Shown here: in pieces, positions 19,109 to 27,174 of the stretch
Layout of the letters: each line of letters opens with the position of its first letter
Numbering within the stretch: the stretch's first letter is position 1
Assembly (NCBI RefSeq): GCF_014201875.1
Contig: NZ_JACHFL010000004.1
Location: 1-64,000 of the forward strand
Length of the DNA stretch: 64,000 bases
Direction of reading: 5' to 3'
Source: Deinococcus humi
Lineage (GTDB): Bacteria > Deinococcota > Deinococci > Deinococcales > Deinococcaceae
Made by a program: the position numbers and the translations under genes
The notes under the pieces: generated by a model
What the model saw: only the letters and a program-made list of their open reading frames with translations
What the model was told of the DNA's origin: nothing
The model's database searches: none

Positions 19109-20842
19109 TCACTCCGCCAGGCGGCGGAGCGTCAGCAGGCGCAGCAACAGGGTGGCGCGGTCCACCGGACGGGGCAGCGGCGGTCTGACCCCCAGCGCGG
19201 CGCCCATCAGAGGGGTGCGCCGCAGGGCGCCGAGGGCGCTTCGGACTGGATTCTTCCGGTCCGGCCCAAGTCGGTCCAGCAGGGCCATGACCGTCTCTGG
19301 CGGAACGAACTCGTCCAGGCGGCTGTGGCCCGTGCCCAGTTGCCGTTTTAGGGCACCGCGGTGACGCAGCAGTTCGGCGTTCCAGTCGGGGGCGTAGCCT
19401 GAAACGCGCGCCAGCGGCACGCTCAACAGTCCAGGATCCAGCGCCAGCAGCGCCCCCTTGAACAACGTCTTCTCGCGAATCAGCTGCCTGGGCAGGGTCT
19501 GCATGAAGTCCAGCAGCTGGCCATCCAGCAACGGGAGATGAACAGGGGCCACCCGGCCTGCAAACTGCTCACGCCACGGCATCAGCCGGCGCGGCCCCAG
19601 CTGTTCAAGGTAAGTCAGGGTTTCGAGCTGCGTGGGGTCCAGTCCAGAAGGCAGCCGCTGGGTGAGTGCCTGCAGCTCGCCGCCATACGCGTCACGCAAC
19701 CGGGCGTAGTCACCTTCCTGGAGGACGCCCTGCAACCCGGACAACGCCTGAGCATCAGGCAGGCGGGCGTGCTGCAGCAGTTCCGTCATCGTCTGCGCGG
19801 GCCGGTCGTACCAGCCGAACAGCTGTTCGCCCGCAAAGATGGCACTGGGCGCGTGTTCGGCCAGTTCGGCCCAGGCGTCAGCCTCATCGCAGAAATTGGC
19901 GACGCCCTGACCCCACGCCGCGTTCCGCTGCAGGGTGGCGTCCAGGTCCCCGCGGTAGGCCTGCAAGGTCACGTGCCGCGCGCCATACTGCCGGGCCAGC
20001 TGACCGGCGACGTCCGCGTCACTGTCCATCCGCGGCGGGCCATCGCTGTAGGCGAAGGTGTGAATCTCGCGCCCCGAACCGCTCAGCAGCGACAGCAGCC
20101 CGCGCGAATCGTAGCCCCCGCTGAGGGACAGAAAGACGCGCGGCCCGGCCCGTCTGAGGCGCCGGTCCACCGCCGCGCGCAGCAGGCCGGCCAGTTCAGC
20201 CTGCAGCTCGGCAGCCGGACGACGTGACGGCGGCCCGAAACTGAAAGTCCAGTAGGGCCGTGAGGTCACGCCCTCAGGCTTCAGGTCATGGACGCACACG
20301 CGCTCGAGTGACCGCACGCCCTGGTAGACGGTCAGGTCGCCGAGCATAACCCCGCTGGCCAGGGCACAGGCCACTCCAGCCGGGCTCAACGGACGCTGGG
20401 TGAATGCCGGTTGGTTGAGGTCAGTGGACACCAGCAGCTTCCCGTCCTGCTGGGCGGCATACACCTTCACAGAACCGATCCGGTCCGTCACGGCCCAGAT
20501 GTGGCCAGCCTGCTGGTCCACCAGGATCAGGGCGAACGAGCCTTCCAGGTGATCGGCAAAGGTGAGGCCGTGACGCATATACAGGCTGAGGACATCCTGC
20601 AACTCGTGGCTGTACAGGACGCCCCGCAATACCACGGCCAGGCCACGCTGCGGCAGGACCAGGGACGCAGCCCCCACGCCGCCGAAGTCCACCCAGGTCT
20701 GGCTCAGGGCAAAAGGTTGATCGAGTCGGTGGGGCAGGGTCAGTTCAGCTGTGTCCGCCACACCTTGGGGCAGTCGGCTCAACCGAAGCGTGAAGCCCTT
20801 ACGAGTGATTTGCGCCTTGGTCCTGGGGCTTCGGGTCTCCAC
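19109..20842 (-). CDS. Asparagine synthetase-like amidotransferase/cyclase
   Basis: 577 residues. The C-terminal half has the ATP-pyrophosphatase loop LSLSGGYDSRG of the asparagine synthetase B family and later family-like text (LPLLDGQLLDFMQTLP). The N-terminal half looks like a degenerate Ntn glutaminase domain (VTDRIGSVKVYAA, FADHLEGSFALILVD), but the protein begins with GTG-Glu and has no Cys at position 2, so it cannot use glutamine as a nitrogen source in the usual way. Such proteins act in sugar, antibiotic or lasso-peptide pathways as adenylating ligases. It starts at GTG 20842, possibly leaderless. It lies downstream of an ABC exporter on the same strand. Confidence 0.85.
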   Translation of the reverse strand: METRSPRTKAQITRKGFTLRLSRLPQGVADTAELTLPHRLDQPFALSQTWVDFGGVGAASLVLPQRGLAVVLRGVLYSHELQDVLSLYMRHGLTFADHLEGSFALILVDQQAGHIWAVTDRIGSVKVYAAQQDGKLLVSTDLNQPAFTQRPLSPAGVACALASGVMLGDLTVYQGVRSLERVCVHDLKPEGVTSRPYWTFSFGPPSRRPAAELQAELAGLLRAAVDRRLRRAGPRVFLSLSGGYDSRGLLSLLSGSGREIHTFAYSDGPPRMDSDADVAGQLARQYGARHVTLQAYRGDLDATLQRNAAWGQGVANFCDEADAWAELAEHAPSAIFAGEQLFGWYDRPAQTMTELLQHARLPDAQALSGLQGVLQEGDYARLRDAYGGELQALTQRLPSGLDPTQLETLTYLEQLGPRRLMPWREQFAGRVAPVHLPLLDGQLLDFMQTLPRQLIREKTLFKGALLALDPGLLSVPLARVSGYAPDWNAELLRHRGALKRQLGTGHSRLDEFVPPETVMALLDRLGPDRKNPVRSALGALRRTPLMGAALGVRPPLPRPVDRATLLLRLLTLRRLAE

Positions 20843-21296
20843 TGGTCACAGACTATCCCACGCCGCTCCATTCCCCCTAGGTTCCCTGGCCACCGGCATG
20901 GCTAAACAGCTGGGTTGCTGTATGGTCTGACCCCGAACGGTGGCGCAGTGCCCCGCCTCCTCGTCCGCTCCTGGGGGTCAGCCCACACGTCTCAGAGCCA
21001 ACTTGAGGCCACTTCGCCCCCTTTCGGGGGCTGTTGCTGGTGAAGCTGAGATCACTTCATCGGTGTGGATACAACTTGCCTTCTTCTCATCCCGCACGTC
21101 AGCCACTGCGCAGCGTCAGGACGCGGCTCTGTCTGCGCGGGGCGAGACGGACCATTCGTGGCTCCAAGTGAAGCAAGCCGCTGGACCCGGGCATGCCCCG
21201 CGCCGCACCTCAGGACCTCGAAGCTTCACCACCCTGTCTGAAAGCCCCTCCCCATTGTCCTCAGACGACACTCCCATCCGCAGCCTTTCGCCTCTG
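20843..21296. other. Spacer between ABC exporter and AsnB-like gene
   Basis: About 450 bases. A GC hairpin (GCCCCC/GGGGGC) lies near 21017-21032. A 53-codon minus-strand frame starting near 21277 has no family character. No lasso-type B protein is found here. Confidence 0.45.
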
Positions 21297-23078
21297 CTAA
21301 GTGGTGATGGCGCTGGCGCCCTGGGCCTGGAACTGCGCGTAGACACCGCCCCGCCGCATGAGGTCAGCATGGGTGCCCTCCTCGGCAATGCCCTCCTCGG
21401 TCAGCACCACGATCCTGTGCGCCTTGCGCACAGTGCTGAGGCGGTGCGCGATGACGATGGTGGTCCGGTGAGCAGCGAGTCGTTCCAGGGACGCCTGCAC
21501 CACCGCTTCGGACTCGTTGTCGAGGGCGCTGGTCGCCTCATCGAAGATCAGGATGCCGGGGTCTTTCAGGAACACGCGGGCGATACTCAGGCGCTGCTTC
21601 TGCCCGCCGGACAGTTTCACGCCGCGCTGACCAATGTCCGTATCGTACCCGTCAGGCAGGGCCATGATGAATTCGTGCGCTCCGGCCCACCTCGCCGCCT
21701 CGGTGATTTCCAGTTCAGTGGCGTCGGGCCTGCCGTACTGGATGTTGTCCATGACCGTGCCGCTGAACAGGTACACGTCCTGCTGAACCACACCGACGCT
21801 GCGCCGCAGCGATTCCAGCGTGACCTCCCGGATGGGCCTGCCGTCCAGGCGGATCTCACCGCCCGTCACCTCATAGAACCGGGGGATCAGGGCGCAAAGG
21901 GTGCTCTTGCCCACGCCGGAGGCGCCAACCAGGGCAATGAACTCCCCAGGTTCCACTTTCAGGTTGATGCCTCGCAGCACCGGCCGTGATGTGCTGGGGT
22001 ACTGAAAGGTCACGTCACGGAATTCAATGGCCCCCCTGGGGTCCTGCATGGTTAGAGCCCCTGGGGCGTCCGTGATGTCCGGCTCAATCAGCATCAGCTC
22101 ACGGAAACGCCCGAAGCCCGTGACCCCCTCCTGGAGCAGTCGCGCCAGGTTCACGAACCGGCGAATAGGTTCCATCAGAATTCCGACGCACATCAGATAG
22201 GTGATTAGCTCTGGCAAGGTCAGGGTGTCGCGCAGAATGGACAGCCCGCCGAACACCAGGACCGCGATACTCATCAGCTGCGTGAAGACGGTCATTCCCT
22301 GATAGAAGAACGTGTCGGCGTGATACCCGGCCTTGCGGCTGCGCACAAACCGCTCATTCTCAACATTGAAGCGGCTTTGCTCGAGGCTCTCCCCCGCGAA
22401 GGACTGCACCACGCGGATACCGGCCAGGGTGTCCTCGACCTGCGCGTTCACGTCGGCAATACGGGCGCGACTTTGCATCAGGGCGCGGTTCAGACGAAGG
22501 TTGAAGAAAATGGCGTAGGCGGCCATGAACGGCACGAAGGCGAACAGCAGCAGCGTCAGCGCCGGGTTGAGGTGAAACAGGATCACGAACACGCCACTGA
22601 ACAGCAGCGCGGCAATAAACAGGTCTTCCGGACCATGGTGCGCCAGCTCCCCCACGTCGAACAGATCATTCGTGACGCGGCTCATGAGCTGGCCAGTCCG
22701 GCGGGAGTCGAAGAACCTGAAGGACTGCCGTTGCAGGTGGACAAAGAGATCACGGCGCATGTCACGCTCCATGAACGTGCCCATCATGTGACCCTGGTAA
22801 TCCACGAAAGTGTTCGCGGCAATCTGCACGGTCAGCAGTCCCAGCATGAACAGCCCCACCCGCCACAGTTGCTCCCAAGAAGCCGGGCCGGGGGTGTCGA
22901 GTACGGTGCGCGTCACGTATCCGGCACACAGCGGGTAGATCAGCAGGACGCCCGCCACCAGCAGGGCACAGAAAAGATCAGTGAACAGGATGCGGCGGTA
23001 AGGGCGGTAATACGACAGAAACGCGATCAGTGAGGATTTCAAAACAGAAGGCTCCAGAAAACGCGGTGGGCCAGACAC
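21297..23078 (-). CDS. ABC transporter, fused permease and ATPase (exporter type)
   Basis: About 593 residues. An N-terminal six-helix type I exporter domain (FLSYYRPYRRILFTDLFCAL to about 310) is followed by an ATPase domain. The ATPase has Walker A GASGVGKST, the Q-loop region VGVVQQDVYLFSG, the signature LSGGQKQRLSIARV, Walker B ILIFDEATSALD, and the switch His in IVIAHRLSTV. It is a half-transporter that should dimerise, like MsbA/LmrA. The start is GTG 23078, or TTG at 23042 with GGAG upstream. A 31-codon frame with a good ribosome site ends just upstream (23112), probably on the same transcript. Confidence 0.92.
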   Translation of the reverse strand: MSGPPRFLEPSVLKSSLIAFLSYYRPYRRILFTDLFCALLVAGVLLIYPLCAGYVTRTVLDTPGPASWEQLWRVGLFMLGLLTVQIAANTFVDYQGHMMGTFMERDMRRDLFVHLQRQSFRFFDSRRTGQLMSRVTNDLFDVGELAHHGPEDLFIAALLFSGVFVILFHLNPALTLLLFAFVPFMAAYAIFFNLRLNRALMQSRARIADVNAQVEDTLAGIRVVQSFAGESLEQSRFNVENERFVRSRKAGYHADTFFYQGMTVFTQLMSIAVLVFGGLSILRDTLTLPELITYLMCVGILMEPIRRFVNLARLLQEGVTGFGRFRELMLIEPDITDAPGALTMQDPRGAIEFRDVTFQYPSTSRPVLRGINLKVEPGEFIALVGASGVGKSTLCALIPRFYEVTGGEIRLDGRPIREVTLESLRRSVGVVQQDVYLFSGTVMDNIQYGRPDATELEITEAARWAGAHEFIMALPDGYDTDIGQRGVKLSGGQKQRLSIARVFLKDPGILIFDEATSALDNESEAVVQASLERLAAHRTTIVIAHRLSTVRKAHRIVVLTEEGIAEEGTHADLMRRGGVYAQFQAQGASAITT

Positions 23079-23111
23079 CCAGACGCGTTTTCCGGTTAAG
23101 CCGGTTCAGGT

Positions 23112-23207
23112 TCAGACCAGGACTGGCCAGGAACGGGCATCGCATGGAACGTCAGGACCTCCGCAAGAGAAGGCGAAAACAGAATGACGGTCAATGTGAT
23201 GTCTCAT
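23112..23207 (-). CDS. 31-residue ORF upstream of the ABC exporter
   Basis: The frame has AAGGGAG six bases before ATG 23205-23207, stronger than the ribosome site of the exporter gene that follows 33 bases later. The peptide begins MRHHIDRH (three His in the first eight residues), then VFAFSCGGPDVPCDARSW and a short hydrophobic end. It could be a regulatory leader peptide, an exported peptide, or chance. It matches no precursor family I know. Confidence 0.4.
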   Translation of the reverse strand: MRHHIDRHSVFAFSCGGPDVPCDARSWPVLV

Positions 23208-23655
23208 GGTGAACTCCCTTGACCTCGAGCTTAAACGGCCACTATCCGCTGAAACATGGGCTAAATGGCCTATGGGGCCAGGAGCGGGCGACGCGGTGGC
23301 CGGTGGTGAGAAGCGGCCTGGGTACCCGTGCCCTCCCGCCGCCAAGGTCGTCTCACCGTTTCAGCCTCAGCGGCCGGGCTGTTGAACTCCAGGCGGCTGG
23401 AGCGAGAATCAGCGTCGCCCGCAAGGGCATGCAAACCTAGCCCACCCCATTCAGGGTCCTGATCGCACAGGAGCTGCTTTATCAGGAATCCCGCCTCTCT
23501 TCCCAGGGACATCTTGACGTTACAGCGGGTGCAAGGCGTTCTCAACCTGCATGTTCGGATCACCTATCTTCACTACCCAGCCCGTTCCGTTGTTCCCGCT
23601 CCCTAACGTCGCCGTCAATAAGCTGCGTTCAGAACGTGGCGGCAAACAGCGCAGT
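23208..23655. other. Intergenic stretch, promoter side of the exporter
   Basis: No gene is recognised. It should contain the promoter for the leader ORF and exporter. The remaining bases up to 23859 hold only the hairpin at 23656-23680. Confidence 0.4.
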
Positions 23656-23680
23656 GGGTGGCCTGCTATTTAGGCCACCC
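23656..23680 (-). terminator. Hairpin downstream of the PEP-mutase-family gene
   Basis: A perfect 9-bp stem (GGGTGGCCT/AGGCCACCC) with a 7-nt loop, about 180 bases beyond the minus-strand stop at 23860. There is no clear T-tract. Confidence 0.45.
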
Positions 23681-23859
23681 GCCATTCAAGCCCCACTGAC
23701 CGTCAACAACGTGCCATAACGCTCTAGGCTCCCCTTCCCAGAGGAGTTGATCAGAGCGGTATTAACCTTGTCCGCAAACGTTCAACGAATGTTGTAGGGC
23801 CTTCCGGTCATGCATTCGCGGCCGGAGACCAGGCTGACGCATCGCGGTGCCTGGCGCCT

Positions 23860-24654
23860 TCAGTTGAGAGGTCGGGTGTTCGTGGGCAGGGCGCCCCCCG
23901 CAAGCAACGCTGCGGCGGCGTCTTGAAGAGCCGTCAGGGCCACGCGCTGCGTGAAGGGTCCGGTCGAGACGCGACCCACCCCTAGGGCCTGAAGCTCGCT
24001 TGCAGGCAGGCTGACACCGGGCACGCTGATAACCGTGAGCCGGCGCGGCCCGAGGGCCTCAGCGACCGCCTGGATCTCTTCCCGCGCAACGAGGCCAGGC
24101 ACGAAGACCACCGGGGCACCCGCCGCCAGGAAGGCGCGGCCCCGATGGATCGCCTCGTCGATGACGCCCGAGCGCGGCGCATCCTTCCCAGAGCGCACCA
24201 CGGCATCGGTGCGGGCATTGAGGACAAAATCGATACCCGCCTCGCGTCCAGCAGCCATCACGGCCTCGACGGCGGCAACCGCCTCGTCCAGTGGTCTCAT
24301 CCCGTCCTCGAGGTTTCCGCCAACCACGCCGATCTCGATGGCGCGCCGGGCCGTTTCCCCAGGATTGCCGTAGCCTGCCTCCAGGTCCATGCTGACGGGC
24401 AGGTCCACAGCCTGCACAATACGGCGCACCATGTCGAGATGCAGGTCGAGTGGGATGTTCTCGCCGTCGGGATAACCAAAGGTGGAGGCGATGGAATGAC
24501 TCGCAGTTGCCAGCGCCCGCGCGCCGGTGGCCGCGATGACCTGCGCGGAGACGACATCCCAGACATTGGCGAGGGTGAGGATTTCTGGCGCAGTGTGGAG
24601 GTCAAGCAGAGCACGGGCTTTGTGGGCAAGGTCATTGGGAGCGGTCTGGGTCAT
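23860..24654 (-). CDS. Isocitrate lyase/PEP mutase family protein
   Basis: 264 residues of the (beta/alpha)8 isocitrate lyase/phosphoenolpyruvate mutase superfamily. Family-like metal-site and substrate positions are visible: MDLEAGYGN, GGNLEDG and LNARTDA. It lacks the isocitrate lyase KKCGH loop, so it is a shorter member such as an oxaloacetate decarboxylase, methylisocitrate-lyase-like or C-C bond lyase. The exact reaction is unknown. The ATG at 24652-24654 is preceded by AAGGAG. It follows the TetR gene by 20 bases and is certainly co-transcribed with it. Confidence 0.88.
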   Translation of the reverse strand: MTQTAPNDLAHKARALLDLHTAPEILTLANVWDVVSAQVIAATGARALATASHSIASTFGYPDGENIPLDLHLDMVRRIVQAVDLPVSMDLEAGYGNPGETARRAIEIGVVGGNLEDGMRPLDEAVAAVEAVMAAGREAGIDFVLNARTDAVVRSGKDAPRSGVIDEAIHRGRAFLAAGAPVVFVPGLVAREEIQAVAEALGPRRLTVISVPGVSLPASELQALGVGRVSTGPFTQRVALTALQDAAAALLAGGALPTNTRPLN

Positions 24655-24674
24655 ATCGGACTCCTTGGGGGTAA

Positions 24675-25247
24675 TCAGGCGGAGCGCAGCGCGTCGACAC
24701 TGCGGCAGGTGATGGACTCGAAGCGTCCAGGGTCGCGCGACGAGCGGGCGAGCAGCATCGCGCCCTCCAGGGTAGCGAGGAAGACCCAGGCAGCCTCTGC
24801 GGGGGGACCAGAGAACTGGAACGCTCCCTGTGCTCGCCCCTCGTTGATCACGTGGGTAAGCCAGTCCTCGTTGAGATCGAAAAAAGCGCGCACCTCCTGC
24901 CGGACAGGCCCGGGGAGGGTGCTGTCCTCGGCGGCGAGGACGGTGCACAGGCAGATGCGCCCGTCCTCGTGGACCACCCGGCGGTAAGCCGCCACGTACT
25001 GCTCCAGCCGGCGGGCGGGGGAAAGGGCTCCCAGGCTCTCCAGGGTCTGCTCCAGACGCTCCCGGTAGCGGCGAACGAGGGCGGCGCCGAGGTCGGTCTT
25101 GCCGGGAAAGTGGTAGTGGATACTGGCGTTGCGAATTCCCAGCCGCTCGCCGATGTCCTTGTAGCTGACGGCGTGATACCCCCGTTCCTGGATGAGTTGC
25201 TCGGCCGCATCCAGCAGGCGAGTGCGCGTGTCAGTCTGCTCAGACAT
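24675..25247 (-). CDS. TetR/AcrR family transcriptional regulator
   Basis: A 190-residue repressor. The N-terminal DNA-binding domain is clear (LLDAAEQLIQERGYHAVSYK, then DIGERLGIRNASIHYHFPGK). The C-terminal part contains a CLC near residue 100 (GRICLCTVLAAED) typical of the AcuR/NemR-like group, in which cysteines can sense electrophiles; that role is only inferred here. It is the first gene of an operon with the PEP-mutase-family gene. The perfect palindrome at 25258-25277 begins 11 bases before its ATG, so autorepression of the operon is likely. Confidence 0.92.
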   Translation of the reverse strand: MSEQTDTRTRLLDAAEQLIQERGYHAVSYKDIGERLGIRNASIHYHFPGKTDLGAALVRRYRERLEQTLESLGALSPARRLEQYVAAYRRVVHEDGRICLCTVLAAEDSTLPGPVRQEVRAFFDLNEDWLTHVINEGRAQGAFQFSGPPAEAAWVFLATLEGAMLLARSSRDPGRFESITCRSVDALRSA

Positions 25248-25257
25248 GGCAGCAGTC

Positions 25258-25277
25258 TCTACCTACATGTAGGTAGA
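25258..25277. promoter_or_regulatory. Perfect 20-bp TetR operator
   Basis: TCTACCTACATGTAGGTAGA reads the same on both strands over all 20 bases. It lies directly upstream of the TetR start codon, where binding would block transcription of the TetR/PEP-mutase operon. Confidence 0.85.
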
Positions 25278-25471
25278 TGTCAAGCGGCTGAAAAAATGAG
25301 CGGCAGCACCCTTCCCCTGCTGACGGTCTGTCGGCCAGCAGCACTGACAAAGTCACCGTCAAGTTGGTCAAAGACGCTGCCTGACCGCTTGAAGGAGTCG
25401 CTCCCACTCATAGCGAGCGGATGGAGCTGTTGGTTGGCGTATCAACCACAGCCTGACAGGTCGCCCAGTCG

Positions 25472-26581
25472 TTAGCGGCTGACGAAGGTGCTGTCGGTTG
25501 GCCCGGCAGAGGTGGCCCCGGTCGCCACCACCAGCGCGTCGCCAATGACATCGGCCACCGGGGACTGGCGTGGGCCAGGCAGCGCTGGCAACGTGGACCA
25601 GGTGTCGGTAGCGGGGTCATAGGCGAAGACCTGCGCGCTCTCGCGCTCACCCACCGTCACGCCGGCGGCCACGATGATCCGTCCCCGCCAGCCGAAGGTC
25701 GAGGAGGTGATATGCCCTAGCGGGATCGGCAGCGGACTGACCGCCTGCCAACTGTCAGTGGTGGGGTCATAGACGTCCACCTCAGTCTGATTGCCATTCG
25801 CCTCGTCACCGAGGTGCTGCCCACCGATGGCGTAGATCAGCCCGTTCATCGCCGCGCCCGCGAGGTGGTTGCGCGGGTTGGGCATGGGCGCTGCCGTTCG
25901 CCATGAGTCTGTGCCGTCCAGATTCAGCACCCAATGATCTGCGTGATCGCTCAGGTACCTGCCGCTGGCGTCACGGTCAACACCGCCAAAAAAGTGGAGC
26001 TCGCGTCCCAGACGCACCAGCGCTCCCGCCCCACGCCCCATCGGCAGCCCTGGCAGGGGCGTCCAGGTGTCGCCTGCGACGTCATACTGCCAGACGGCGT
26101 TGGTCTCGGGGCCGGGATGGTCCCCCAGAAAACCCCCGGCCAGGTAGACGCTCTGCCCGTCGACGGCCACGCCCGCATGGGTCACGAAATTGGGAATGTC
26201 ACCCAACCGGGTCCAGCGGTCGGCGGCGGGATCGTACACGCTGGCCGCACGGGTGGCGATGGGCCTGTTGTTGACGTTCTTGTCGAACCCCCCGAAGACA
26301 TACAGCTTGCCGCCAACCGTCCCACCTTGCCCCTCGTAGAGCGTCGTGGGCGCGGGGGCGAGTGCAGTCCAGGACTGCAACTGCGGCTGGGGTTGCGGCA
26401 CGGGGGCGTCGCCCGGTTCCTCGCCGACGGCCTGCGGGGGTGCACTGGGCTGCGACGCGTTGGGCTGGTCGCAGGCCGCCAGGGTCAGCAGCAACGCCGC
26501 TCCCCAGATGCGCCAGTTTCGTGCTCCTCGAGTGTCCTGCATACCACCGTTTTTTCGGTCGCGCCCGTCTTGCTTTCTCAT
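25472..26581 (-). CDS. Kelch-repeat lipoprotein
   Basis: 369 residues from ATG 26579-26581, chosen for the GGAGGG ribosome site eight bases upstream. The signal peptide ends in LLTLAAC (lipobox), followed by a Pro/Gln-rich linker. The body contains about five to six kelch motifs, each with a double glycine and a spaced Tyr-Trp (KLYVFGGF, SVYLAGGF, ELHFFGGV, LIYAIGGQ; VYDPAADRWTRL, VYDPTTDSWQAV, AYDPATDTWSTL). This predicts a beta-propeller displayed outside the cytoplasmic membrane. Kelch propellers bind proteins or sugars. No partner is suggested by neighbours. Confidence 0.92.
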   Translation of the reverse strand: MRKQDGRDRKNGGMQDTRGARNWRIWGAALLLTLAACDQPNASQPSAPPQAVGEEPGDAPVPQPQPQLQSWTALAPAPTTLYEGQGGTVGGKLYVFGGFDKNVNNRPIATRAASVYDPAADRWTRLGDIPNFVTHAGVAVDGQSVYLAGGFLGDHPGPETNAVWQYDVAGDTWTPLPGLPMGRGAGALVRLGRELHFFGGVDRDASGRYLSDHADHWVLNLDGTDSWRTAAPMPNPRNHLAGAAMNGLIYAIGGQHLGDEANGNQTEVDVYDPTTDSWQAVSPLPIPLGHITSSTFGWRGRIIVAAGVTVGERESAQVFAYDPATDTWSTLPALPGPRQSPVADVIGDALVVATGATSAGPTDSTFVSR

Positions 26582-26829
26582 AGGTTTTGCCCTCCTCCGT
26601 GGCACACGTCCGGTGGACGGCTTCGACGTGCTGCAATGACCTGAGGCTATTGGAAGTGCTTCCTGAGGTGACACTGTATAAATTTTCACACTGGAAAAGA
26701 AAGCCCTCCCTCTAGGGGTGTTGCTCTTTGAAAAAGATGCCGTTCAGCAGCCTGGCGACGTTCACTGGCCAGAACCCGGGACGCCAGGACCCATGACACA
26801 ACCGCGGGAAGCGAGCAGTATGTTCAGGC

Positions 26830-27042
26830 ATGGCCACCAAATTGCGGATTGTTCAGATCGACAACGAGGAGATCGTAATCAAGGGGGCGACAGACAAGAC
26901 CATTGCCGAGGCGAAAGAAGCCATGACGGCGGGCAGTCTCCTTACAGTGGAGAAAAAAGGGAGGGTATACCACCTGGGCGGGCGGCACATCGTCCGTCTC
27001 GAGATTGAGCACGATGACGATCAGGACGACGAACAGGCCTGA
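26830..27042 (+). CDS. Small hypothetical protein with acidic tail
   Basis: 70 residues, no family recognised. The text is protein-like: alternating beta strands (LRIVQIDNEEIVIKG, RVYHLGGRHIVRLEI), a helix (TIAEAKEAM) and a very acidic end (HDDDQDDEQA). It is divergent from the kelch lipoprotein and followed by a strong terminator. The ribosome site is weak. Confidence 0.6.
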   Translation: MATKLRIVQIDNEEIVIKGATDKTIAEAKEAMTAGSLLTVEKKGRVYHLGGRHIVRLEIEHDDDQDDEQA

Positions 27043-27131
27043 TACCTGGCCGCACGGGTGATAAACGGCGCCGCGCAGGAGGCCTGGGGCTCCTGCACCT
27101 AGGGGCAGCGTGGGGTGAAGTTGATGAAACG

Positions 27132-27163
27132 GAGCAGGGCCGCCCCACCGAGCGGCCCTGCTC
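27132..27163. terminator. Bidirectional hairpin terminator
   Basis: A perfect 12-bp stem (GAGCAGGGCCGC/GCGGCCCTGCTC) with an 8-nt loop sits between the small + gene ending at 27042 and the minus-strand gene ending at 27175. It serves convergent transcripts. Confidence 0.8.
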
Positions 27164-27174
27164 GTGTCGTCCGA

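Noticed and set aside
19109..23207. Complete lasso-peptide gene cluster
   Set aside because: The AsnB-like gene and exporter would fit, but no transglutaminase-like B2 protease, PqqD-like B1 protein or typical precursor with a Thr at -2 of the core is present.
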